Translations under genes and position numbers: made by a program
Shown: positions 57,373 through 64,000 of the stretch, in pieces
Layout: each line of letters begins with the position of its first letter
Position numbering within the stretch: position 1 is the stretch's first letter
The notes under the pieces: generated by a model
The model's input: only the letters and a program-made list of their open reading frames with translations
The model's database searches: none
What the model was told of the DNA's origin: nothing
DNA from: Neotamlana sargassicola
GTDB lineage: Bacteria > Bacteroidota > Bacteroidia > Flavobacteriales > Flavobacteriaceae
Length of the DNA: 64,000 bases
Direction of reading: 5' to 3'
Assembly: GCF_020523965.1 (NCBI RefSeq)
Contig: NZ_JAJAPX010000003.1
Span: 186,001 to 250,000 of the forward strand

Positions 57373-58293
57373 CTATAGAATTTTAACTCCTTTTGTATTA
57401 ATTTTCGATACGTGAATATCAAAATCAATTCCAGTAGAGTTGTATACATTTTTAATGGCTTCTGCTACCTTTTTTGCAGTTTCTTCTCCTTTGCAAAGTG
57501 AAAAAATTGAGGGGCCAGAACCCGAAATACAAGCGCCTAAGGCTCCAGCATTTAGCATGCTATTTTTAACCTCTTGATAATGCGGAATAAGTTTGCTTCT
57601 GTGCGGTTCTATAATAACATCGTGAAGCGAATCTTTAATTAAATCGTAATCGCTGGTATGCAAAGCATGAATTAAACTTCCAACGTTAGACCATTGCGAA
57701 ATGGCATCGCTTAACGAAACTTCTTTTGGTAAAACAGCACGAGATTCTGATGTTTTTATTTCTATTTGTGGATGAATAATAGTTGCAAACAAATCATCTG
57801 GACTCGGAATTTCCAAAATTTGTAATGGCTTGATTCCTTTAACCAAAGTAAAACCACCAAACATGGCAGGAGCCAAGTTATCGGCATGTTCGCATTTACT
57901 TGCTAAAGCTTCACCTTTTATGGCAAATTCGGTTAATTGGGTTTTGTTAAATGGTCTTCCTAAAAGTTCGTTCATACCAAAAACACTTCCCACAGCACTG
58001 GCAGCGCTACTACCAATACCGCTACCAGGTTTTATATTTTTATAAATTTCAATTTCAAAACCAAAATCTATATCCAGAGCTTCATACATTGCTAATGCCG
58101 AAACACCAGCAACGTTTTGTTCGGCTTCGTAAGGCAAATCGAAACCTTCAATATGGGTAATTTTAATGCCCTTTTTATCTACTTTGCGTATTACCATATC
58201 GTCACCAACATTGTCTAAGCAAAAGCCTAAAACATCAAATCCGCAGGCCACATTTGCGACAGTAGCTGGTGAAAAAATCTTTATTTCATTCAT
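57373..58293 (-). CDS. thrB: Homoserine kinase
   Basis: This GHMP kinase phosphorylates homoserine. The start at 58293 (MNEIKIFSPATVANVACGFDVLG) gives the usual 306 residues. An in-frame ATG at 58365 would add 24 residues (MELHKPSDISCSCAAENYLIE) that do not resemble the family. The ATP-binding GHMP motif is PGSGIGSSAASAVG near 87-100, followed by GGFTLVKG near 145 and the C-terminal GALGACISGSGPSIFSLC near 250. It follows thrA on the same strand. Confidence 0.93.
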   Translation of the reverse strand: MNEIKIFSPATVANVACGFDVLGFCLDNVGDDMVIRKVDKKGIKITHIEGFDLPYEAEQNVAGVSALAMYEALDIDFGFEIEIYKNIKPGSGIGSSAASAVGSVFGMNELLGRPFNKTQLTEFAIKGEALASKCEHADNLAPAMFGGFTLVKGIKPLQILEIPSPDDLFATIIHPQIEIKTSESRAVLPKEVSLSDAISQWSNVGSLIHALHTSDYDLIKDSLHDVIIEPHRSKLIPHYQEVKNSMLNAGALGACISGSGPSIFSLCKGEETAKKVAEAIKNVYNSTGIDFDIHVSKINTKGVKIL

Positions 58294-58367
58294 CATTTCA
58301 ATTAAATAATTTTCGGCGGCACAAGAGCAAGAAATATCGCTTGGTTTATGCAATTCCATACTCAAAA

Positions 58368-60812
58368 TTAATCATTTCCAATTCTTATAATATCTGCAAA
58401 CAAACCAGAAGCAGTTACATCTGCACCAGCACCAGCACCTTTAATTATCATAGGTTGGTTGGCGTAGCGTTTTGTATAAAACATCACGATGTTATCGCTA
58501 CCTTCTAAATTATAAAACGGATGTCCTTCTGGAATTTCTTGTAAACCAACACTCGCTTTTCCTTCGTTAAATTGTGCCACATATTTTAATTGGCAGTTAT
58601 TCGCTTTCGCGGAAGCATATAAACTTTGGTAATGTGCTTCGTCTGCAATTAATGTTTCATAAAAATCATCAACGGTGTCGCTTTTTAAACCAGCTTCAGA
58701 AAGGAACGGATCGTTTTTAATATCTTCTAAATTCATTTCAACACCACTTTCGCGAGCAAGAATTAAAATTTTTCTAGCCACGTCTACACCGCTTAAATCA
58801 ATTCGTGGATCTGGTTCTGTATAACCTTCATCTCCGGCTTGTTTTACAACATCGTAGAATTTGGTTTTATCATTAAAATTATTGAATACAAAGTTTAAGC
58901 TTCCAGAAAGTACTGCGTGTATTGATGTAACTTGGTCGCCAGAAGCGATTAAATTGTTTAAAGTGTCTATTATTGGTAAACCTGCGCCAACATTAGTTTC
59001 AAACAAATAAGGTGCGTTATATTTTAGCGATAAGGTTTTTAGCAGTTTGTAGTTTTCAAAATCACTTGCACAAGCAATTTTATTACAAGCTACAACGCCA
59101 ATACTTTCGCGTAAATATTTTTCGTAAAGCTTAGCCACATCATAATTTGCAGTTACATCTACGAAAATACTGTTGCGTAGGTTTAAAGCTTTTGTACCTT
59201 CAAAAAAGCCTTGTAATGACGCTTTTTCGCCATTGGCAAGTTGTTCTTTCCAGTTCGATAAATCGATTCCAGATTCGTTAAAAATCATTTTTCTAGAATT
59301 CGATAAGCCCGCCACACGAAGATTAATTTTTAAATTCTTTTTTAAATAATTGTGCTGTTGTTTAATTTGCTCAACTAATTTTTCGCCAACATTACCAACA
59401 CCTGTAATAAATACATTTAGTTGTTTTGTTTTAGCTTCAAAAAATTGTTCGTGTAACGTATTAAGCGCTTTTTTCACATGTTTTTCTGCAATAACTACAG
59501 AAATGTTTTTCTCTGATGCACCTTGAGCAATAGCACGTATGTTTATATTGTTTTTACCTAGAGCGCTAAACATTTTACCACTTATACCTTGATGGTTTTT
59601 CATGTTATCGCCAACTAAAGCAACAATAGATAATTCGTTTTCAACTATTATGGGGTCAATTTTATGAAGCGCAATTTCGTTACTAAAAGCATCATCTATA
59701 GCTACTTTTGCTTTTACAGCATCAGCTTCATTAATTCCTAAACAAATGGAATGTTCTGAAGATGCCTGTGTAATTAAAATCACATTTATTTTCTCTTGCG
59801 ATAAGGTTTCAAACAATCGTTTAGAAAAACCGGGAATACCTATCATACCGCTACCTTGCAAGGTTAATAACGAGATTTTAGAAATATTACTTATACCCTT
59901 TACAGGTTGCGATGTGTTAACAATTTCGTTAGATATTATTGTTCCCGCGGCTTCCGGGTCTAACGTGTTTTTTATATGTATAGGAATATTTAAATCTAAA
60001 ACAGGTTGCACCGTTGGCGGGTATAAAACCTTAGCTCCAAAATGAGATAGCTCCATAGCTTCTTGGTACGAAATTTTCTCGATTGGATAAGCATGTTTAA
60101 CCAATTTAGGGTTGGTTGTGTACATACCACTTACATCGGTCCAAATTTCTAAAGAGTCCACTTTTAAGGCCGATGCTACAATAGCGGCAGTAAAGTCTGA
60201 TCCACCGCGTCCAAGTGTAGTTTGTTCTCCTGTTTTTGATTTAGCAACAAAACCAGGAAGAATGGTTATTTTACTAGAAGCTGAGTAAAAATAATCGGAT
60301 ATATTTTTGTTTGTAACCTCGTAATCTACTTCGGCTTTTGTGAAGTTTGAATTGGTTACAATTAATTCTTGTGAGTTTTTACAAGATGCCGATAAACCTC
60401 GTTTTACTAAAGTTTCACCAATAATGTATGATGATAAAATTTCACCAAAACTAACGAGTTTATCCGATGTTTTTGGAGATAATTCGTTAATTAAAAAAAT
60501 ACCATCTAATAAGTTTTTTAACTCGTTTAAACGTTGATTAACAAAAGCAATAATACTTTGTCCTTTTAAAGGCGTTAACTCATTAATAATCTCTAAATGT
60601 TTATCACAAATAAAATTAAAGGTATCGTTATAGGCAGCGTCTTTATCTTGTGCTTGTTTACCAGCAAGTAATAATTTATCGGTAATACCACCAACAGCAG
60701 AAACTACACAAACTACCGATTCGTTTTTAGAATAATTTTCTAAAATACTAATAACACTATTTATATTTTTTGAAGAACCTACAGATGTTCCTCCAAATTT
60801 TAAAACTTTCAT
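58368..60812 (-). CDS. thrA: Bifunctional aspartate kinase/homoserine dehydrogenase I
   Basis: This fused enzyme catalyses the first and third steps of the aspartate-to-threonine pathway. The 814 residues contain the aspartokinase domain (about 1-290, starting MKVLKFGGTSVGSSKNI, with FGEILSSYIIG and GRGGSDFTAAIVA) and two ACT-like regulatory units (about 310-455). The homoserine dehydrogenase follows (about 465-814, NAD-binding NVFITGVGNVGEKL, VGAGLPIIDTL near 605, EPDPRIDLSGVDVARKILILAR near 690). Feedback by threonine is the family norm. The gene carries a dispersed-motif copy at 58602-58617. Upstream lies a Thr-rich leader peptide, so transcription is probably attenuated. Confidence 0.96.
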   Translation of the reverse strand: MKVLKFGGTSVGSSKNINSVISILENYSKNESVVCVVSAVGGITDKLLLAGKQAQDKDAAYNDTFNFICDKHLEIINELTPLKGQSIIAFVNQRLNELKNLLDGIFLINELSPKTSDKLVSFGEILSSYIIGETLVKRGLSASCKNSQELIVTNSNFTKAEVDYEVTNKNISDYFYSASSKITILPGFVAKSKTGEQTTLGRGGSDFTAAIVASALKVDSLEIWTDVSGMYTTNPKLVKHAYPIEKISYQEAMELSHFGAKVLYPPTVQPVLDLNIPIHIKNTLDPEAAGTIISNEIVNTSQPVKGISNISKISLLTLQGSGMIGIPGFSKRLFETLSQEKINVILITQASSEHSICLGINEADAVKAKVAIDDAFSNEIALHKIDPIIVENELSIVALVGDNMKNHQGISGKMFSALGKNNINIRAIAQGASEKNISVVIAEKHVKKALNTLHEQFFEAKTKQLNVFITGVGNVGEKLVEQIKQQHNYLKKNLKINLRVAGLSNSRKMIFNESGIDLSNWKEQLANGEKASLQGFFEGTKALNLRNSIFVDVTANYDVAKLYEKYLRESIGVVACNKIACASDFENYKLLKTLSLKYNAPYLFETNVGAGLPIIDTLNNLIASGDQVTSIHAVLSGSLNFVFNNFNDKTKFYDVVKQAGDEGYTEPDPRIDLSGVDVARKILILARESGVEMNLEDIKNDPFLSEAGLKSDTVDDFYETLIADEAHYQSLYASAKANNCQLKYVAQFNEGKASVGLQEIPEGHPFYNLEGSDNIVMFYTKRYANQPMIIKGAGAGADVTASGLFADIIRIGND

Positions 60813-60851
60813 GTTTTTTTAAATGAATAATTAAAAATAAAATTAAAACTG

Positions 60852-60872
60852 TTGTAATTAAAAAAATTACAA
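60852..60872 (-). terminator. Candidate attenuator hairpin of the thr operon
   Basis: Minus-strand TTGTAATT (60872-60865) and AATTACAA (60859-60852) form an 8-bp AT-rich stem with a 5-base loop. A U-rich stretch (GUUUUAAUUUUAUUUUU) follows 3 bases later. It lies between the leader peptide stop and the thrA start, where an attenuator would be expected. The stem is weak, so confidence is moderate. Confidence 0.45.
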
Positions 60873-60894
60873 AATCTGCTTGAAGTATATATAA

Positions 60895-61002
60895 TTAACA
60901 ACCCCAAAGGGTAGTGGTAATTATAGTTAAACCAATAGTAAATGTTCCTTTTGTAGAAGTAAAAGGAGTAGAAATAGCTGTATTTTGGCTTAAATGATTC
61001 AT
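60895..61002 (-). CDS. Threonine operon leader peptide (attenuator), 35 residues
   Basis: A 35-codon frame starts ATG at 61002 and stops TAA at 60895, 82 bases before thrA. It encodes 10 Thr and 4 Ile, with the densest run near the end (LTIITTTLWGC). This composition matches the logic of the enterobacterial thrL leader, where scarce threonyl- or isoleucyl-tRNA stalls the ribosome and lets the operon be transcribed. A consensus -7 element at 61021-61028 predicts a transcript start about 12 bases before this ATG. A small ACCC/GGGT hairpin covers the last Thr codons. The sequence is not part of any other gene. It fills most of the 336-base gap before nnr. Confidence 0.8.
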   Translation of the reverse strand: MNHLSQNTAISTPFTSTKGTFTIGLTIITTTLWGC

Positions 61003-61020
61003 TGTATTAATTATACAGCT

Positions 61021-61028
61021 CAAAAGTA
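61021..61028 (-). promoter_or_regulatory. -7 element TACTTTTG of the thr operon
   Basis: This is an exact TAnnTTTG match on the minus strand, placing transcription start near 61014, just ahead of the leader peptide ATG. No clear -33 TTG is present in this AT-rich stretch. Confidence 0.6.
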
Positions 61029-61148
61029 TTACTTTTAGCTTAATAAAAAAATTAAATACTTTTTTTTAATGTATTCTTATATTGAAGTTAATTTCGTTTA
61101 ATATTTTTAACGAAAATTATTTTGAACTGAAAAATTGATAATACCTAA

Positions 61149-62696
61149 ATGAAGATTTTCTCTAAAAAACAGATATACGAAGGCGATCGTTTAACCGCTG
61201 AAAGACAAAATATTTCATCAACCGATTTAATGGAACGTGCAGGCACTCAAATTTTTAATTGGATGCATGCCAGAATGCAAGGCGCCCAAGTGCCAATTCA
61301 CATATTTTGTGGTATTGGAAATAATGGAGGTGATGGTTTAGTTTTAGCTCGACATTTAATTTTAGATGGTTATAATGTAAAAACCTACATTATTAATTAT
61401 AGTGATAAACGATCGAAAGACTTTTTAATGAATTATGAGCGAATTAAAAACACTACAAAAGAGTGGCCTTTACTTTTAACTGATGCTGAAAGTTTACCAG
61501 AAATTAACCCGAACGATATTATTGTCGATGCCGTTTTTGGTATTGGTTTAAACCGCCCAGTTATAAATTGGGTAAAAACTTTATTTATGCATTTTAAAGC
61601 AAGTAAAGCGTTTACGTTGTCTATCGATATTCCTTCTGGCTTATTTGTGGATAAACCTGTTGAAGATGAAGACGCTGTAGTTTATGCCGGTTTTACACTT
61701 AGTTTTGCATCCCCAAAATTAGTATTCTTTTTACCAGAAACAGCTAAATACACTGTACAATGGGAAATTTTAGATATTGGTTTAGATCAAGAATATACAC
61801 TTACCACCCAAACTGATACCGAACTTATCAGCAAATATGAAGTGTTGCCTAACTACAGACCGCGCGATAAATTTTCGCATAAAGGCCTATTTGGGCACAG
61901 TTTAATAATAGGAGGTAGTTACGGCAAAATAGGCGCTGTTACTTTGGCAAGTAAAGCAGCTTTAACAACTGGAGCAGGTTTAGTAACGACTTATCTGCCA
62001 AAATGTGGTTATCAAGTTTTACAAACAGCTTTTCCTGAAGCTATGGTAATTACGGATGAAAGTGAAAATATAATTTCGAATATTGATTTTGATATTGAGC
62101 CAACCGTAATTGCATTTGGAGTAGGCGTAGGACAAAACACAGAAACAGTAAAAGCGTTTGAAGCCTTTTTAATAATAAATAAAACACCATTAGTTATTGA
62201 CGCTGATGGCTTAAATATTTTAGCTAAAAACCAAAATTTATTAGAATTATTACCGCCAGAATCTGTTTTAACACCACATCCCAAAGAATTAGAACGATTA
62301 ATTGGATCGTGGGCAAACGATTTTGAAAAGTTAGATAAAGCCAAAGCTTTCGCCGAAAAACACAACGTTATTTTAGTAATTAAAGGCGCAAATACCATTA
62401 CTATTTTTAATAATAAGCAGTATATAAACACAACAGGAAATCCTGGATTAGCAACTGCCGGTAGTGGCGATGTTTTAACAGGAATTATTACAGGATTAAT
62501 TTCACAAGGTTATCATCCGTTAAGTGCTACTATTTTTGGAGTATATTTACACGGAAAAGCGGCCGATATAGCTGTTGAAGATTCTGGATATGAAAGTCTT
62601 TTAGCTAGCGACGTTATAAATAACATCGGTAAAGCAATTATTGATTTATTTGCGCAACCAGAGCATCAAGAAGCGGCTCAACAAACTCCAGAATAA
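61149..62696 (+). CDS. nnr: Bifunctional NAD(P)H-hydrate epimerase / ADP-dependent NAD(P)H-hydrate dehydratase
   Basis: This enzyme repairs hydrated NADH and NADPH. The N-terminal NnrE domain (about 1-215) has the nucleotide-binding GIGNNGGDGLVLARHL near 55 and DAVFGIGL near 125. The C-terminal NnrD ribokinase-like domain (about 220-500) has KFSHKGLFGHSLIIGGSYGKIGAV near 240, DADGLNIL near 350, TPHPKELERLIG near 375, and GNPGLATAGSGDVLTGIITGLISQG near 433 with the catalytic Asp. The total length, 515 residues, is typical for the fused bacterial form. It is divergent from the thr operon. Confidence 0.95.
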   Translation: MKIFSKKQIYEGDRLTAERQNISSTDLMERAGTQIFNWMHARMQGAQVPIHIFCGIGNNGGDGLVLARHLILDGYNVKTYIINYSDKRSKDFLMNYERIKNTTKEWPLLLTDAESLPEINPNDIIVDAVFGIGLNRPVINWVKTLFMHFKASKAFTLSIDIPSGLFVDKPVEDEDAVVYAGFTLSFASPKLVFFLPETAKYTVQWEILDIGLDQEYTLTTQTDTELISKYEVLPNYRPRDKFSHKGLFGHSLIIGGSYGKIGAVTLASKAALTTGAGLVTTYLPKCGYQVLQTAFPEAMVITDESENIISNIDFDIEPTVIAFGVGVGQNTETVKAFEAFLIINKTPLVIDADGLNILAKNQNLLELLPPESVLTPHPKELERLIGSWANDFEKLDKAKAFAEKHNVILVIKGANTITIFNNKQYINTTGNPGLATAGSGDVLTGIITGLISQGYHPLSATIFGVYLHGKAADIAVEDSGYESLLASDVINNIGKAIIDLFAQPEHQEAAQQTPE

Positions 62697-62761
62697 AACG
62701 TATTTGTATATGGTTAGTTGCGTTGATAAGCAATTGAGTTAGCAAACATTTACGAAATCAT

Positions 62762-62782
62762 GAATATTCCGCAGGAATATTC
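62762..62782. repeat. Perfect 9-bp hairpin palindrome near the toxin gene 3' end
   Basis: GAATATTCC (62762-62770) and GGAATATTC (62774-62782) are exact complements around GCA. The hairpin lies in the 129-base gap between nnr and the toxin gene. No T-tract follows on either strand, so it is not a standard terminator. Confidence 0.5.
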
Positions 62783-62825
62783 GCAAGTAGGGAAGAACAA
62801 AGCAAATTGGTGGCTTCAAGTGCTT

Positions 62826-63119
62826 TTATTTTATCGGTTTTTGTTTCGTTCCTCTAAAGTTAATGATTTCAATTAATTCCTTTTTTGGTTGAATTCTGTA
62901 GATTATATAATTGTTTTTGTCAACCAATCCTTTGTGAACATTATTATACTTTCCAGTTTGAGGATAAATTGTAGGATATTTGCTTATTCGAGTTAAAAGG
63001 TCATTAATATTCTGTTCTAAATTCAGAATTTCCATTATAGTCCATTCTTTCTCTAAATAATCTAAAACCTTGTCTAATCCATTTTCAGCTTGTGGTGTCC
63101 AAACGATTTTCAATGCCAT
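62826..63119 (-). CDS. RelE/ParE family toxin
   Basis: This 97-residue RelE/ParE-fold protein begins ALKIVWTPQAENGLDKVLDYLEKEW. The core is NINDLLTRISKYPTIYPQTGKYNNVHKGLVDKNNYIIYRIQPKKELIEIINFRGTKQ. The late YIIYRI strand and the basic tail are typical. ParE members poison gyrase and RelE members cleave mRNA, and I cannot tell which this is. It overlaps the upstream antitoxin-like gene by 10 bases, as in many such pairs. Confidence 0.85.
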   Translation of the reverse strand: MALKIVWTPQAENGLDKVLDYLEKEWTIMEILNLEQNINDLLTRISKYPTIYPQTGKYNNVHKGLVDKNNYIIYRIQPKKELIEIINFRGTKQKPIK

Positions 63120-63337
63120 TTTTCAAATCGTTTCATAACTGTTTCATTAGCTTTATATTCCTCATTATCAGCTTGCACCAAACCAGTCTTGATTTCTTCT
63201 TGTTCCTTTTTAGACATTTCACTCCACCAATCCACTTGCTCTTCCTCAAAAACAGATTTGATTTTTTTTAAAATGCTTTCTTTCTGTGTTTGAAGTAAAA
63301 GATGCATTAATTCTAGTTTTGTAGTCTCTATACTCAT
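63110..63337 (-). CDS. Antitoxin-like small protein
   Basis: This 75-residue protein starts just upstream of the RelE/ParE gene and overlaps it by 10 bases. The N-terminal part is helical (LELMHLLLQTQKESILKKIKSVFEEE). The C-terminal part (WWSEMSKKEQEEIKTGLVQADNEEYKANETVMKRF) resembles short antitoxins of the Phd/DUF-type seen beside ParE toxins in Bacteroidota. A consensus -7 element lies at 63358-63365. The antitoxin call rests mainly on position and size. Confidence 0.75.
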   Translation of the reverse strand: MSIETTKLELMHLLLQTQKESILKKIKSVFEEEQVDWWSEMSKKEQEEIKTGLVQADNEEYKANETVMKRFEKWH

Positions 63338-63357
63338 AATCCTAACTTTTATTATAA

Positions 63358-63365
63358 CAAAGATA
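63358..63365 (-). promoter_or_regulatory. -7 element TATCTTTG before the toxin-antitoxin pair
   Basis: This is an exact TAnnTTTG match on the minus strand, 20 bases upstream of the antitoxin-like start. Confidence 0.5.
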
Positions 63366-63474
63366 GTTTTTTATCTACAAACTTTATTTCGAATTATTTA
63401 GATAATAATATTTTTAAGTTTGGACTTGAAATTTGATGATTTTCGATGTCTTCCAGCATTAAAGCCAACTAAAT

Positions 63475-64000
63475 TTAAGAATACTTGAGGCCAATTATAT
63501 TCGAAACTTCGTCGAGTAATGCAATTAATTTTCTGCTAAAATCGAAAGTCATTATGTCGCTTTCGGTTTTTCCAGATTTTATTAGGTCATTAAAATGAAT
63601 AGTTTCGAAGTTATAACCAATGGTTGTATAACCAAAATCTTTTGTTTCTTCAACGCCGTTTTTTGTAATGGTTACCGTTGACGGTTGATGAAACATGGTG
63701 TTTATTTTTATAGAAGCATCTTCAAAGGTAAAAATAGCTTCTGTGGGTAAAACTTCTTTAATAGAGCTTTTTAACTGTGCTTCAACACCATTTTTATAAT
63801 TAAAAGTCATAGTGCATGAAGCATCTACTTCATTTTCAAAAAAGGTAGCATCGGCGTTAATATGTTCCGGTATTCCTAAAGTTGATAGTGCCACAAAAAT
63901 AGGGTAAATGCCAATATCTAAAAGGCTTCCGCCACCAAGGTTTTTACCAAATAAACGTTTGCTTTCATCAAATGGTCTTGAAAAGCCAAAATCGGCTTTC
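63475..64000 (-). CDS. Gfo/Idh/MocA family oxidoreductase (5' partial)
   Basis: The frame runs open from the window edge at 64000 to the stop at 63475, giving the last 175 or so residues. The conserved EK-like catalytic region is not included. Visible are KADFGFSRPFDESKRLF, then GKNLGGGSLLDIGIYPIF, the family's segment with the catalytic Asp/His neighbourhood (GGSLLDIG), and the C-terminal beta-sheet domain (INADATFFENEVDASCTMTFNYKNGVEAQL; TIGYNFETIHFNDLIKSGKTES). An ATG at 63894 is internal, not the start. The substrate is unknown. It is the second member of this family in the window. Confidence 0.88.
   Translation of the reverse strand, partial: KADFGFSRPFDESKRLFGKNLGGGSLLDIGIYPIFVALSTLGIPEHINADATFFENEVDASCTMTFNYKNGVEAQLKSSIKEVLPTEAIFTFEDASIKINTMFHQPSTVTITKNGVEETKDFGYTTIGYNFETIHFNDLIKSGKTESDIMTFDFSRKLIALLDEVSNIIGLKYS

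Noticed and set aside
1-64000. tRNA, rRNA, insertion sequence, prophage or integrase genes
   Set aside because: I looked for transposase and integrase motifs among the proteins and for tRNA-like cloverleaf or CCA-ending segments between genes and found none that I could support by eye.

Overview
The window looks like a chromosomal segment of a marine member of the Flavobacteriaceae (Bacteroidota). It is AT-rich. It carries a type IX secretion type B adhesin with a PorP/SprF partner, SprB-like repeats, a PL7 alginate lyase lipoprotein, many Bacteroidota-type lipoproteins, and several matches to the Bacteroidota sigma-factor -7 element TAnnTTTG. Most of the window is ordinary core genome. I found no rRNA or tRNA gene, CRISPR array, insertion sequence or prophage.

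Layout. 1-8.2 kb: the 3' part of an FAD/Fe-S oxidoreductase, an LpxH-like phosphatase, aroC, a dicarboxylate/amino-acid symporter, a sulfurtransferase, a K+/H+ antiporter and a DCC protein. 8.2-13 kb: a membrane TPR-HTH regulator divergent from a cholesterol-dependent-cytolysin-like lipoprotein, then the alginate lyase. Five copies of a TGTCC(AT) motif lie in the shared promoter region. 13-17.6 kb: mutS2 and recG, with a small palindromic insertion inside recG. 17.6-26.5 kb: an M1 aminopeptidase and the PorP/SprF-giant adhesin pair. 26.6-38.5 kb: a patatin, an FMN glutamate synthase-like protein, an AsmA-like protein, a UvrD/PcrA helicase, a Gly-rich secreted protein, an esterase, a TsaC/Sua5 protein, a VOC protein, rsmD and DUF3822. 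38.6-44.4 kb: a RecD-like helicase and DUF4126, then a kdsB-led gene run with a HAD phosphatase, a CAT-like acyltransferase, a KdnB-like dehydrogenase and a PlsC-like acyltransferase. This run points to modified Kdo (Kdo8N) in the outer membrane. 44.5-54.5 kb: a secreted zinc protease, a Gfo/Idh/MocA oxidoreductase, a lipoprotein, yebC, pterin dehydratase, an epimerase, glutaminase, gcvT and an NAD(P)-binding protein. 54.5-61.1 kb: a YHYH lipoprotein and the threonine operon thrA-thrB-thrC, with a four-helix-bundle cassette inserted before thrC. 61.1-64 kb: Nnr NAD(P)HX repair enzyme, a RelE/ParE toxin-antitoxin pair and a partial oxidoreductase.

The strongest less-expected observations are these. 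(1) A 35-codon Thr/Ile-rich leader peptide lies upstream of thrA, directly behind a consensus -7 element, which indicates ribosome-mediated attenuation of the thr operon. (2) The cytolysin/regulator promoter region holds helically phased TGTCCAT repeats. (3) A 15-bp motif GCTTCCGCGAAAGCG is dispersed in four copies, three in coding sequence in the same frame. (4) RecG carries an in-frame palindromic insertion. (5) A KdnB-like gene is present without an adjacent KdnA. (6) The four-helix-bundle cassette in the thr operon is bordered by short TGACCGA repeats.
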